Source: Manihot esculenta (Eukaryota; Streptophyta; Magnoliopsida; Malpighiales; Euphorbiaceae). From it: 64,000 bases of DNA. Location of the stretch: contig NC_035175.2 of the NCBI RefSeq assembly GCF_001659605.2, positions 32,087,705 through 32,151,704 on the forward strand, in the 5' to 3' direction. The translations under genes and the position numbers were made by a program. Below, in pieces: positions 1 to 12,300 of this stretch. Each line of letters starts with the position of its first letter. The first letter of the stretch is position 1. Under the pieces are notes generated by a model, which ran no database searches, was not told where the DNA came from, and saw only the letters and a program-made list of their open reading frames with translations.

Positions 1-1365
1 TGTGCTTCCTTTAGCGATCGTGGGCCTACCTTCTAAGGTATCTGCGATCACTAGGACTATTGGAGAAGTGGGTGCTCGAGAGATTACCGAGGGCGCTGAC
101 ATCCAGGACAACCCTCATAGTCCTCCTGGGACCCCTGCCATCCATATGCTCCCATCTGATCCCTCTTCAGAAGAGGTGGAAGACGTTTCAATTGATCTAG
201 TTAGAATTCTCAGGCTTCTTCACAAGGGTTCGACCATCTACCTCCTCAAAAGAAGAGAAGAAAATTGGTCAAGGAAAGCCAATTGTGCGGGCCTCAAGAT
301 GAAGGGGTCACCTTGGGTGATCGTAGGAGAGGTGCTCCTGATGCAATAAGGGGAGGCAAGGAGGGCTTGTTTGCCAATATCAGCACAAAGTTGCCTTACG
401 CTCTCGTCTCGTCCCCCGATAATTCGGGGATTGCTTATATCTTAAACTAGGAGTTGACCCCTACTTCCATTGCAAAGCTTTTCCATAACCATGTCTTTGG
501 GTCTTCTCTTGATATCTCTGATCCTCGGCTCTTGGGGACCTTTTGTCATCAGGTTAAGTCTAGTGCTCAGTCAAAGGCCAGTAGCTTGAAGCCTGTTGAG
601 GAGCTTTTTGCTGAATGTAAGAGACAAGTCCTCCCGGTATCCTTTTATTTATCTATTTTGTTGATTTATGCTTTCATTATTGTACTAACTGTCTATTTGT
701 GTTTGCAAGTCCTCAGTGCTCTTGTCGAGTTGGAAGAAAAGATGAAAGGTGCCTAAAAGGTTGCTCATGCTAAAGTTGAGAGGGTTAAACAAAAGGAGGT
801 TGTTCGTGTTGCCACCTTACTGAAAGATGAGCATAAGGCTGAGGTGAACCGTTTAAATGACCTATGCAAGTAGAGCTGTCTCTAGAATGATCGGGCTGCT
901 CAACTGAAGAGCCAACTAGCCAAAGAGCAGTCTGATGCAGCAGATTGACTATCTCAGGTTAAAGCTGATGCGGAGCTGAGAATTAAGGGCTTTCTCTCAC
1001 GGATTACCCATCTCGAAGGTGAGCTTTTAAAGATGTCTAAAGAATTGAAGCAAGATCGTCAATATTTGGAAAAGTCTCGAGAGGATGCCTATAACAGCGA
1101 CATTAGTAAGAATCAGTATAAACTGGAGGTGACCGAACTCTTTGCTCATTGCAAGAAATATGAAAAGGCTATAGTGGATGTGTGAAGAAATAATAAGGTT
1201 GTTGCCAGGACCTTATATAGGAAATACTTGGATTCTAATGAGCACAAGTTCAATATTCTTAGCTCTACCGTGCATTTTATGCTAGTGGCTATTTTTGGAC
1301 TAAAGGGCAATCGTGATGAACCTAACAAGCCTCTCAATGTTCTCCGACTAGCTGAGTGTAATTCA
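1..1365 (+). pseudogene. Extra (antisense-type) ORF of a Tat-like gypsy element, first part
   Basis: A broken plus-strand reading frame runs from the window edge to the copia LTR at 1366. It starts in frame 2 (2-349), continues in frame 1 (265-756) and then on to 1365 through several stops. The second half is rich in Lys, Glu and Leu with heptad-like spacing (about 720-1180), so it probably formed a coiled coil. It lies on the strand opposite to the gag, protease and RT remnants at 3013-7290. Some Tat-lineage plant retrotransposons carry such an extra antisense ORF (family knowledge), often matched by the Pfam putative gypsy-type transposon domain. The assignment rests on position and composition, not on recognised motifs. 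The function is unknown and the frame is dead. Confidence 0.5.
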
Positions 1366-2839
1366 TGTTAGTGTATTTGCCCTAGGCCATTATTTTGGAC
1401 CTTTTTATTTATTGTTTTGGTTATTAATAAAAGAGGTTTTTACTATCATTATTATTTGTTTGCATGTTACATAATAATGATTAACATCTCTGGTTACTTA
1501 TTATTATGTTGATAATAATAAAATATAACTAGTATGGTTATTGATTGATAATCATGAGATGATTATGTATATATTGATATAATTCAATAATCATAGATAC
1601 TTGTTAGAGAACAAAGTATTGGATGGACCTGCACTGAGATTACTATATGGGTTATTGTCATAAGTGAATCTCAAAATAGTTATGTCTTAATCCTTTGACT
1701 TGAGATTGTCATAGTTTCCAACACAAGGACTGTTATGTTTTGATATAACCAAACATTGTCTTTAATCGGACAATCATAAAGGTTATGATTGAGCATAATA
1801 GAAATTATGTAGAGGATATTGAACAATCAAGATAGAATTTGTCCCTCTCTTTGAGAGAGATATCTTCTGGGCCCCTCGATAAGTGAGACTGAGAAATGCA
1901 TGGCCGTACTCAAATGAATTGATAGTGTAATCAATATCATTTGAATTTATCAGTCTAGTTAGAGATCGAGAAATCATAAATTTAAACATTATAAGTTTGA
2001 CATTAACCATGACTTATATTCAAACTAGATATCGTATGACAAAGGGATTAATACATGTTCTATTTATTAGGCTTTATTGGACTATCGTTCTCATATTAAT
2101 TGGGTAGTCATAATGTTTTACTAGAGGCCGCTTATGATTTATGGGCCTTGTGAGACTGGACCTATTGCCAATTAATATGAGCCTATTGGGTCACACACAA
2201 AAGAACATTGCTGATGTGTTACATTAATGGGCTTTTTATAATTAATAATAATAAAGATATTATTATTATTAATATTAATTATTATTCTGAGATAATACTA
2301 TTTAAAAGGATCTGCAGTCTATATGTAACTGTTATAGATAAAGGACTCTATCACATAAGATATTTGAGTATCAGTGAGATTGTGGTAATTGGTTATGAAC
2401 ACAACTCTATCACATAAGATATTTGAGTATATGTGAGATTGTAATAGTTAGTTATGAATACAACTCTTTCACGAAAAGAGTTGTGGGAAAACTGAAAGAC
2501 TTAAAACGTATATAACTCCTGCTGCAAATAGTGGGGAGACGATTTTTTTTTTTTGGGAAAAACGTTTTGAGCTGCAGATCGAAAAGCACATAACTTATCC
2601 ATCAGTGTGAGCTACCACTCCAGAAGGATAAAAGACGTTCGTGTGGATACCATAGCGGGTGTTCGTTGAAAAGCAGCACCTTGAGTTCGAGATTGTATCT
2701 TTTCGTCGAAGTCTAACAGGTTAGTAGCTTATCATTCCTTTCGAATTAAACGAAGCACACGGATCCCTGGAAGGAAAACATAGATTTTTATTTTTCTGCT
2801 GCGTGTTTAGATTACAGTAAATCTCTGAATTTCCTAACA
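1366..2839 (+). mobile_element. Copia solo LTR with perfect TSD
   Basis: A 1474-bp LTR starts TGTTAGTG and ends CCTAACA, flanked by the direct repeat ATTCA at 1361-1365 and 2840-2844. It is the same family as the LTRs of the copia element at 13779-60713, in the opposite orientation. There is no internal region, so it is a solo LTR left by LTR-LTR recombination. It contains a roughly 60-bp tandem duplication at about 2345-2462, seen in other family members too. It splits the extra ORF of the Tat-like element. Confidence 0.93.
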
Positions 2840-2844
2840 ATTCA

Positions 2845-3011
2845 AATGGCGAGAATGTGCAATATAATCCTGATGACTTGCATATCGAGAAACCTTCCAA
2901 GACCTCGACCTCAAAAGTCTCGGCCTCGAAGACTCTTGCCTCTCCTTCCCAAGGTATTATAAGGAAAACAAGTGACCTAACTGGCCAAATGACTGACGAT
3001 TCCATAACTTT
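2845..3011 (+). pseudogene. Extra ORF of the Tat-like element, second part
   Basis: The plus-strand frame broken by the solo LTR resumes after the second ATTCA, with a Ser/Thr/Lys-rich stretch (83-residue ORF from 2857). It meets the reverse-transcriptase remnant head-on near 3012. RNase H and integrase, expected between RT and the 3' end of such an element, are missing, so a deletion probably joined the two pieces here. Confidence 0.45.
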
Positions 3012-3012
3012 A

Positions 3013-3740
3013 GATGTCTTTGATGCAAGTTGGTTGATGCATGTCAAGGATGGCCTGGACTTTCTCAGGATTCGACTCTATGCCTCGGGCGCTAACCATA
3101 TAGCCTAGGAATTTTCCTCCTCTAATGAAGAAAGCACACTTGGTGGTATTGAGCTTTATCTGGTACTTGTCAAGGACTATAAAATTTTCCTTTAGATCTT
3201 TCATATGTCCCTCGAATGACCTGCTCTTTATAATTATATCATCCATGTAACCTCTATATTCCAGCCTATCTATTCTTTAAAAATTTGTTCATTAACCGTT
3301 GATAGATTGCCCCAATGTTCTTTAGCCTAAAAGGCATTGTCTTATAATAATATGTGCCATCCTCTATTATGAAGGAAGTTTTTTCCTCATCAGTTTTATT
3401 CATTGAGATTTGATGATAACCTAACATAGCATCTAAAGAAGACAAGTACTCAAATTTGGCCGTCGGTGAAGGGAGGGGATAACAATATTTTGGATAGGCT
3501 TGGTTAAGGTCAATGAAGTCTATACACATATAGTATTTATCGTTAGATTTTTTTACAAGAACTAAGTTTGCCTACCATTCGGGATATGCTACTTCCCTTG
3601 CAAATCTAGCTTCTACTATTTTTTTCTACTTTCGACCTTATTGCTTCTCTTTTCTCTGCTCTAAACATCCTCTTCTTCTGCTTGACTGGCTTGGCATTAA
3701 GGTATATGTTTAGCTTGTAGGCCATGACTTGGGGGTTGAT
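3013..3740 (-). pseudogene. Tat-like gypsy reverse transcriptase, truncated
   Basis: Two minus-strand ORFs (3266-3529 and 3010-3246) plus flanking codons give a recognisable Ty3/gypsy RT. The block around MCIDFIDLNQAYPK is at about 3529-3490. The substrate-contact region (LGYHQISM) follows, and the catalytic YMDD box lies at about 3250-3236. The thumb region ends at TCIKDI at 3013. In-frame stops and frameshifts occur at about 3575 and 3250-3265. RNase H and integrase, which normally follow, are absent. It once copied element RNA inside virus-like particles; now it is inert. Confidence 0.85.
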
Positions 3741-4119
3741 GCCTAACATGTCTATTGGTTTCCAACCAAAACTGCTTGCATGTCTCGGACTAATGCTTTG
3801 ACCGCTTCCTTTTACTCGAATTTCAGGTCAGCGTTCATAATAGACATTTTGCAGGATGCTCATCACCCTGGATGAAGGTTTCAAGCTCCCTAGCAGATTG
3901 AGTTCTTTATTCTTTTTCTTTATCTCTTACCTCCATTACCTCTCAATGCACCTCCTCTTCCTCTTCTTTGGCCACAATTGCCAGGTACACAGCTCGTGAC
4001 TCGTCTTGTTTTCCTCTTACAGTAGCTATCTGTCCCTCAGTAGGGAATTTCATACACAAGTACTAGATACTGGTAGTTACCTCAAAGTTGTACAGGATCG
4101 ACCGGCTAAGAATGGCATT

Positions 4120-4400
4120 GTACATTAGTGACTACTTGACCACCAGAAACTGGGTGTACAGAGTCAGAGCTGTTGGAGGTACACCGAGAGTTAGCAACAG
4201 TGTAATCTTTCCTTCTACTTGCACCGGCATTCTCCCTATCCCCTTCACTAGAGCTTGGTCTTTTGTTAGATTTTCGTCAGGTATTTTCATGGCTTGGAAT
4301 ACTCTATAGGGGAGGAGGTTTACCTTGCACCCATCGTCCATCAGGATTTTTCTACACTAGGAAGTTGTGGATTATAGCTTCTACTACTAGTGCATCGTCA
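4120..4400 (-). pseudogene. Tat-like gypsy aspartic protease remnant
   Basis: A 69-codon minus-strand ORF (4132-4341) matches the retropepsin-like region of Tat elements: an Asp-containing active-site loop (MDDGC, where related copies usually read DGGSS) followed by NLLPYRVFQAM. The protease would cleave the Gag-Pol precursor. The altered active-site loop and surrounding stops show it is dead. It lies between gag (4680-5517) and RT (3013-3740), as expected for gag-PR-RT order on the minus strand. Confidence 0.75.
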
Positions 4401-4960
4401 TGAGGCATTTTCACCCCTTCCCCATCAGTTATTGAGAAGCATACCATGCCTGGAATATACCCGGCTACTTACATGACTTCCATCTCTTTCTACTTGTCAT
4501 CTCGTCTTCTCTTCTAGTTTACTCTAAGCGATTACGCGACTTCTTCTCTCATTATCATATTGATGGTCTCACTTGACCCATCGTTCACCGGTCGCATAGT
4601 TCTTTCCCTGGTTGGTTCTTTTCTTAATTATGGCCTGCTGCTAGGACCACCCTCTTTCTTGACGAAATTCTTCAGGTGGCCTCTTTTTATCAGCCTTTAT
4701 ATATTATTTTTCAGTTGGTAACAGTTGTTGGTTTCATAGCCATGTGTGCGGTAGAACCGACAATACTTATTAGGGTCTTGGTATTTGGGTCGGTCTGGAG
4801 AGGTTGATGCCATTGTAATAAGTGTTTGTCCTATATTGCAACTAGGACTTCTACCATAGATACATTCAAAGGGGTGCTTGTTCTAAGGGGGTTTGGGCCT
4901 ATGGTCGACCTCCCTATGCTGAGTATACCTATTCAAAGCTCAAAGCTCTAGACCTCGGTC
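4401..4960 (-). pseudogene. Tat-like gag C-terminal region
   Basis: Minus-strand codons at about 4765-4680 read YCRFYRTHGYETNNCYQLK, the Cys/His motif typical of the Tat-lineage Gag C-terminus. It replaces the classical CCHC knuckle and is followed by a basic stretch. The rest is low in recognisable motifs and is interrupted by stops. It links the gag core to the protease. Confidence 0.65.
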
Positions 4961-5517
4961 AAATCTTCTGCCTACATGCTCCCTCCTTCGGTCCTCAAGA
5001 CATCCAAAAAAGGCATTTCTCTTTCGGGACTCCTTCGCCAAGTTGTTGGTCATTAAGGCATCATCATGCCGATGTACTTTTTTGCATGCTGCATCAGGTC
5101 TACCAACGTACTGGTTGGCTTCCTACATAGGGATCCGAAAAATTCTACCGAGGTGGTCCCCTTTTGCATCGCTTCCACAGCCCTAGATTCGTCAAGGTTA
5201 GAAATCTATAGGGCCTCAGCATTGAAACGAGCCACATACTCCCGTAAGGTCTCGTCTCTTCTCTGCTTGATCATCTCCAGATAGCTGGTCTTTTGTTGAG
5301 CTAGGACACTGGCTAAGAACCTTCCCATGAATGAGTTTGCTAGGTCATCAAAAGTTCTGATACTCTCTACTTCCAAGTTATTGAACTACGTTAGAGCTGC
5401 TCCGGTTAAGATGGTGGAAAATACCTTACAAAGCAAGAAATCAGAGCGAGTCTACAGCTCCATGAAGGATTTGTAGTTAATCACATGGTCCCTAGGATTC
5501 TCAATACCGTCATATGT
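4961..5517 (-). pseudogene. Tat-like gag core (retrotransposon gag domain)
   Basis: Minus-strand translation gives the Retrotrans_gag signature: SYLEMIKQRRDETLREYVAR followed by FNAEAL and FFGSLCRKP (about 5284-5066), preceded by a block around PRDHVINYK. The same blocks occur in the second copy at 60719-61417, so the two are related elements. The reading frame is broken by a copia LTR at 5518. The upstream gag codons are at 5829-5905 (now inverted) and from 7074. Confidence 0.85.
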
Positions 5518-5828
5518 TGTTAGTGTATTTGCCCTAGGCCATTATCTTGGACTTTTTTGTATGTCATTTTGGTTATTAATAAAAAAGGTTTTTATTATCA
5601 ATATTATTTGTTTGCATGTTACATAATAATGATTAACATCCCTGATTACTTATTATTATGTTGATAATAATAAAATATAACTAGTATGGTTATTGATTGA
5701 TAATCATGAGATGATTATGTATATCATGATATAATTCAATAATCATAGATACTTGTTAGAGAACAAAGTATTGGATGGACCCACACTGAGATCACTACAT
5801 GGGTTATTGTCATAAGTGAATCTCAAAA
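5518..5828 (+). mobile_element. Copia LTR, 5' 311 bp, left side of an inversion
   Basis: Starts TGTTAGTG and follows the first 311 bp of the copia LTR at 1366, stopping abruptly after CTCAAAA. The remainder of the same LTR is at 5906-7073 in opposite orientation. The sequence before it (ATATG at 5512-5516, plus one extra T) matches the reverse complement of CATAT at 5901-5905, so the original TSD was ATATG. Confidence 0.9.
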
Positions 5829-5905
5829 CCACCTCACCCTTTGTAGCCCATATCCAGGAGGAAACTATTCTCAAATAATTTATAATGTCGACCATGGCCG
5901 CATAT
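5829..5905 (+). pseudogene. Inverted slice of Tat-like gag
   Basis: These 77 bases, read on the plus strand, continue the gag frame whose downstream part is on the minus strand at 5517. The codons FIMSTMAAY align with FIMPTLATY in the other gag copy near 60950. The slice is on the wrong strand because of the 5829-7073 inversion. Confidence 0.85.
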
Positions 5906-7073
5906 TGTTAGGAAATTCAGAGATTTACTGCAACCCAAACAAGCAGTGGAAAAATAAAAATCTATATTTTCCTTCCCAGGATCCGTGTACTTCGTTTAAT
6001 TCAAAAGGAAGGATAAGCTACTAACCTATTAGACTTCGACGAAAAGATACAATCTCGGACTCAAGGTGCTGCTTTTCAACGAACACCCGCTATGGTATCC
6101 ACACGAACGTCTCTTATCCTTCTGGAGTGCTAGCTCACACTAATGGATAAGCTACATGCTTTTCGATATGCAACTCAAAACGTTTTTTCCCCAAAAAATA
6201 AACCGTCTCCCCACTATTCGCAGCAGGAGTTATATACGTTTTAAGTCTTTCAGTTTTTCCACAACTCTTTTTGTGAAAGAGTTGTGTACATGACCAACTA
6301 TCACAATCTCACAGATACTCAAATATCTTATGTGATAGAGTTGTGTTCATAACCAACTATCACAATCTCACAGATACTCAAATATCTTTGTGTGATAGAG
6401 TCCTTTATCTGTAACAGTTACAGATAGACTGCAAATTCTTTTAAATATTATTATCTCATAATAATAATTAATATTAATAATAATATTTTTATTATTATTA
6501 ATTATACTAATAGGCTTTTAGCCCATTAATATAACACATCAACAACGTTCTTTTGTGTGTGACCCAATAGGCTCATATTAATTAGCAATAGGTCCAGTCC
6601 CACAAGACCCATAAATCATAAGCGGCCTCTACCAAAACATTATAACTACTTAATTAATATGAGGATCGATAGTCCAATAAAACCTAATAAATAGAGCATG
6701 TATTAATCCCTTTGTCACACGATATCTAGTTTGAACATAAGTCATGGTCAATGTCAAACTTATAATGTTCAAACTTTTGATTTCTCGATCTCTAAGTAGA
6801 CTGATAAATTCAAATGATATTGATCACACTATCAATTTATTTGAGCACGGCCATGCATTTCTCAGTCTCACTTATTGAGGGGCCCAGAAGATATCACTCT
6901 CAAAGAGAGTGACAAATTCTATCTTGATTGTTCAATATCCTCTACATAATTTCTATTATGCTCAATCATAACCTTTATGATCGTTCGATTAAAGACAATA
7001 TTTGGTTATGTCAAAACATAACAGTCCTTATGTTGGAAACTATGACAATCTCAAGTCAAAGGATTAAGACATT
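5906..7073 (-). mobile_element. Copia LTR, remaining 1168 bp, inverted
   Basis: Begins TGTTAGGAAATTC (the reverse of an LTR 3' end) and follows the copia LTR back to GGATTAAGACAT. There it jumps into gag sequence. With 5518-5828 it accounts for essentially one whole LTR, apart from a few bases lost at the breakpoint. Confidence 0.9.
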
Positions 7074-7290
7074 ACTACTTTGAATCCCTGTTTGGCTTTT
7101 TAGCTCAGCCAACAGCTATTCTTTCACCTTTCTAGCTTCTTTTCTACTCCTTTCTCCCTTGCCTCAGACTTATTTGCACTAATCGAGGGTTTGGAGCTGG
7201 ATCCTTCCCCCTCACTCTGTTTCATATCCTCCCAGCATCGGGGATGGTGGACATTAGTGTGGAAGAGTGTGGAAATAGGGTCATCAGAAA
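7074..7290 (-). pseudogene. Tat-like gag N-terminal part
   Basis: Minus-strand codons include a charged block near 7140-7095 (KLERVKE then LLAEL, with frame errors) that matches KLERLKEQLFAEH in the second copy at 60820-60860. It is the upstream part of the gag at 4961-5517. Confidence 0.7.
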
Positions 7291-8000
7291 TCCCTGAGGG
7301 CTTGAAGTTTCTAGAGTCTGGTTTTTATTTCCAATAGAGGCTGATGTGTTACTTTCTTGGTTTCCATGTGGATCTCAATGAGTTTTGTTTGGAACTCCGG
7401 TGATCGAATAATTTCCTTCGTCCCCACATATGGTAACAATTGATATTTGGGAGACCTGGGGGATGATAGGATCATGACACCTGGACAAATGTTTCAATTT
7501 AGATGAAGAATTAATGAATTGGAATCGCTTCTAAGAATAGTAAATGAGGGTCGTAAATGAGAGTAATGAAGCTAAATCTTATTTTCTGGAGAGATTAAGG
7601 TTTCTTAGGGTTGCAAAGTGGAAGTTTCGGTGAGATGAAAAAAAAAAAAAAGATGATCCATGATTGGTTTTGGCAAGGTATATATATTCCTAGTCGTCCT
7701 GAGCCCCTCTGCAATGCGTCCCATCAAATAGGACAGGAGTGCTTTTTTGCAGGATTTTCAAGCGGCCCATTAATGGTGGGCTGTTAATGGAGCTGTTGGC
7801 TAATAATTGCTGAGTCAGCTAACTCATACTTTGCCTATCAGGCACACTACATCAATGCTTTTTGTCGCATGCGCATTTTAGATCTCGTACAAGTACGAGC
7901 TGGAAGAAACTTCACTTTTGGATCACGAATCTTGACAGGGTCAGGAGTGTTGATGTCTGGTTTAATATCCTATAAGCCGAGTTTAATATTATTCAATCAA
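7291..8000 (-). other. Tat-like element leader with primer-site remnant; rest unassigned
   Basis: About 7421-7441, read on the minus strand, resembles a decayed form of the common plant gypsy primer site TTGGCGCCGTCTGTGGGAA. The next 90 bases align with the stretch after a similar site at 13239 on the plus strand. The sequence to about 8000 should then be LTR, but I could not find its outer end. No genes are seen. Confidence 0.4.
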
Positions 8001-8224
8001 GGATCTCCTAAACCCTAAGGACAAAGAACATGTGTCATGATTTCAGCAGACCTCATTATTTATATGTTATCACTGTATTAACAAGGTGGCAAAATTTGGT
8101 CTCATAAGGAATAGTTCCGCTGACACAACTATGGATGAACAAATCAATGGTGAACGGAGAATGGATGTGGTTTGTCCACTCATTGCTACCTTCTGAAAGC
8201 CGCTCAATTTTTGGATCCCAGTGA

Positions 8225-8784
8225 GTCGTAAGGAGCCTAATTCTAGTTCATATTGGATGGGCACAAAGAATGGCTACCATTCCTATGAGACCAACGACAA
8301 ACTGCACAGTCAAATTCCTAATCTTCAACCTCTGCCCTCGTAAATTATGGTCTTTAAATGTTCCACCAAAAGTGAGATTGTTCCACTTGAAAATTTTCTA
8401 GGTATTCTATTCTTCCTAGCAAGGTCAATTTGAGGAAAAGACATGGGTTCCAGGTATACTTCCTCCATGGCAGCCTCGTGTTCCATCTCATTTTAAGTTG
8501 AACACTGATGCAGGTGCTGTTCGAGATTGATGAAAGTGATAACATGTCATAAGTGAACAAATCTTCAAGAAGGCTATGTTGTTACTTCTCTACACGCTTT
8601 ATGGGTGGATGACCTCCAAATTGTTACTATTCTGAGTACATGCTCCTTCATGTATATTCCTTGGTCTGCAAACAGGTCGGCACATGTTGTGGCTCCCTTC
8701 TATGGACCAGGAATTGGTGTGGAATTGTGGATAGAGGATGTTCCTCCTCATTCAGATGTTGAACTTGAAGTTTCTGCTGCTTAA
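8225..8784 (+). pseudogene. LINE remnant: zinc-binding RT domain plus RNase H
   Basis: Plus-strand codons near 8345-8450 read LNVPPKVRLF, the signature of the zf-RVT domain of plant L1-type LINEs, preceded by a WxxTKNGYxS-like block at about 8250. From 8455, the sequence WVPG...FKLNTDAGAV fits the start of the RNase H (RVT_3) domain. From 8640, the sequence IPWSANRSAHVVAPFYG fits its end, so the middle is lost. Stops and frameshifts make it non-functional. An A-rich stretch at 8810-8835 may be the old poly(A) tail. Confidence 0.7.
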
Positions 8785-9324
8785 TGCAATAGTTTCGTTT
8801 ATTCTCAAGAGGAAAAAAGAAAAAAGAAGAAAAAATACTGAGTTTTCTAATCTGAGTAGTTGATTAAAGACTCGGTTACAACCACAAAAGAGATTATGTG
8901 ATTTTGCCATATAATGCAAATCAATGCAGAGAAGCAAGTGATGCTGCATTTTACATTATTGGTTTTTCTTTTTGTATCTGATTTCAATGCCTTGTTATAC
9001 ATATACATCAATTTGCATGCAAAAAAAAGAAGGTTAGGTGTTACCACATGGTGACTAGACCTATGCAATATTACTATCCAGCGGAGAGTGGCTTCCTACT
9101 GTTTTGTCAACCCACTTCCCAGAGAACCAAGCTTCAAACGTCGAACCATGAAATGTTAGCATTGGAGGTTCTGTATGTGCGGCTATTATAACAAGAATTA
9201 AAACCTTTTCCATGACTCCATTGCTTGTGAAAATATAGAATCAAGTTGAAGCACTGCACTTGCATGCCTGCAAGAGACTGAAGATTCCAATCTACCATGG
9301 TTTGGAATCATTTCAAATTAAATT
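8785..9324. other. Downstream flank of the host gene; no feature seen
   Basis: AT-rich sequence between the LINE remnant and the stop codon of the host gene. It should contain the host gene 3' UTR on its right side. I found no convincing AATAAA signal, RNA gene or repeat here. Confidence 0.4.
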
Positions 9325-12300
9325 TCAAACACGCGAAGGCTTGCTCCACCCATTCTCCATAGATATAAGGTCAAGACGCACCTTCAATTTCTCCACAGCA
9401 TCTTCCTCCAGAATGTTATATTTGCAGGATGGTTGCTTTTGCAAGGATAAACTCTACAAAAATCCAATAACAATTATTTTCCCTGTGAGTTCATTAAATT
9501 TATTATACACAGATCTAAAAGTTCTACACTATCTAGCCACATGGAACATTACCTTTGTTTTCTGATACATCTCGAGACATTTCTGTGCTTCCTCATAAAA
9601 TCCACAATGGTATAGAAGAATGCTGTAATCTCGCAACTCCTTCGGGTCAGACTCCAGGAGTACCAGACGTTCACATGCTGCAATGATGGGAACAAATTGC
9701 TGTTAATAGCATAGAACAATGAAGAAGACTCCTCTATTTAATTACAGTGCTAGCAGGCTGTGGTCAAATTAAAATCCAATTGGTAGTTAAGAGAGTTAAG
9801 AGGTGTGTTTTTTTTATGAAAAGCATACATGTTTATCAAAACCACATGAAGCACCAAAATGCAAATGAGTAATATACTCGATACCCATCATTATCTCACA
9901 AACTATGCTGATGGCATGGATGCATGTCATGCCTAGCTTTCAATCCTATTGCTTATGCTCCCAGAATTAGCAATATATTATCAGCATTTTGAATGTATTG
10001 AGTATGACTAGTTTGAAAAGGTTATCAGACCAATAATCCTAATGTGCATGAGGTTTCTAATCTCCAGACAAATACACCTCAAGTATTTGACTCAGAGGTC
10101 AGTGAAGAAAGGAGAGATAGCTTATTGGCAGGGTACAATGCACACCATAATTATAATTCACTCTACCAATCAAATAATGAATAGAGAAGTAAGGAGAGAG
10201 GCAATACAAACACCTGCAAATATTCTTTCATTGAGTTAACCATTGACATATTTCTTTTTGGTAAAACCACACCCAGCTTATGTAGTCACACAGTCCCAAA
10301 TTTTTCAATCACCATGTGTCCAGCATAAGATAAAACAAAATGTGGTTTTGCAAACTGACATAAGTATCATTGGTTTTATGCTGTCCAATGCCTCACGCAG
10401 CGATGAACAGTAATAAGGAAGAATATTTACCAGCTAATGCACACAGCATATCCCCAAAACTTTTACTGGTCTGAACACCATGGTGTAACCTATGTTGAGC
10501 AGCTTCTGCAGCGGGAAGCTGAAAACCACTGTAACTGGAAGAATAGTTGGATTAAGTATCTGTAAACAGTCACACACCAAGCCAAATGCCTACAACTTCA
10601 AGGAGCTTATAAAGAAACCTTTATACACATGAATAATGGAACAAATTGCAGATATTGCAAGTACCTCTCTTCAAAATGTTTTGATCTATCAGTACAGTTT
10701 GCAGCGTGTGCTGCTCTTAAGAATAAGCTTTTGGTGTTGTCATATTGAAATGGCCAGAAAGCCTCCTTCAAACTTCTCAAAGTCTGCATATAAAGTCAAC
10801 TATGATTAAGGGAAAAAAATGGCCAAAATCACAACAGGGTTATGCACATAAAACAAAATGAAAATAATAGAGAGTAACTATAGCTCAAAGTTGAATCTTC
10901 TCTGCAAATAACAAACCACTCAAACAAATTGTTTGGCGCCACATTTAAGCAAAGGGTGAGAATTTTGGATTTCTTAGCCAGCTATAACATTAGTACAGGT
11001 TCAGGTGTTTGGTATGACTTTAATTAACCCTTTAAGATAAACACTTAAAAATTTGATCACTAACATGGTACTTTTGGACTTATTTAATCACATGAATGCC
11101 AGCACATAAGGCATTATGATATAATGAGCACACTCAACAGCAGAAGGCAAATCAAATAAATTGATGATTCTCATTAAATCCCCAAAGCAAGTTATGTGAT
11201 TGAGATATGAAAGTACCTCCTCTAACAGAGTTTCTGTCGTCATTATGCATGCCTGATCAGACTCCTTGCTCTTCTGCTTATCGTAGCCTCTAGGGAGATC
11301 ATGAAGATCATGAGGAAAGAATATCTCACAGTCAAAATCCACTAGACCCCATAAGCGAAGCATTTTCAGTATTTCCGAGTAAATAAGTGAAAGCATAATA
11401 GATGAACCGGATCTATATGTCAAAACCTGCTCAATACATCAAGATAAAATTAAGTAAAAAAGAGAAATACTCCAAAGATAACATTGTGAATTTCCATAGT
11501 AAGAGATAAATCACATACTAAGGGGAGATAGAGAGCCCATGCCTCCGATTGGTCCATACAATTGGTTCTACGGAAACCCTGATTACAAAGAGTATCTCAT
11601 GAAAACGGCACTTCCGTGCTCTAAAAATTAGACAGTAGCATATGAATTGACACAAAGTGATGTAAAAAACTGGTAATATGCACTCCAAGTTTAAGTTAAT
11701 TCAAATGAAAATAAACTAAACAAAACATATTTACATGTATTCATAAAGGAAAAGATATTTCTCACAAGCGTACCTTGTTGACATACAAATATGAGTCTAA
11801 ACTATGAAGAAAACTTTCAGGGGAAGAACTGAATGATGATCGATAGATTGAGCAGTAGCCCATGGAAAGATCATCCAACCTTTGAATGAAATCATCCACA
11901 GGAAGTGGAACCAAAGAGCGAGATACAAGAGCATGATCCTCAGCTGCAATATAAAGCGCTGTTTTCCCGAGATCCACACAATTATTGATACTAATGCTAG
12001 TTTCCCTCTCTATACCCGATAAGTTCTGAATCTGTGTCAAGAATCCCATCCTGGACTCCTGCATTCACCACCACCGCCACGACCATCATCAGCATCATGA
12101 ATAAACCATCCAATACCTCAAATTAAACAAAAATCATAAAGTCGAATAGAGGAAGAAAAAGTAAATACTCTAGCGAGAGTGGTGTCGACGCCGCAGGAAT
12201 CCAAGGCATCATGTAAAACAAAGTTGAGATGAGTCATCGGTTTCGATGCTCCGTGGCAGAACAGACGGCGGCGAGGAGAAGAAGAGCAAAGGAAAACGGG

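Noticed and set aside
637..709. Possible GT-AG intron in the extra ORF.
   Set aside because: Its length (73 nt) would break the frame that is open across it, and no transcript evidence exists.
9260..9565. 101-codon plus-strand ORF.
   Set aside because: It is a shadow antisense to exons 7 and 8 of the host gene, whose splice phases are consistent.
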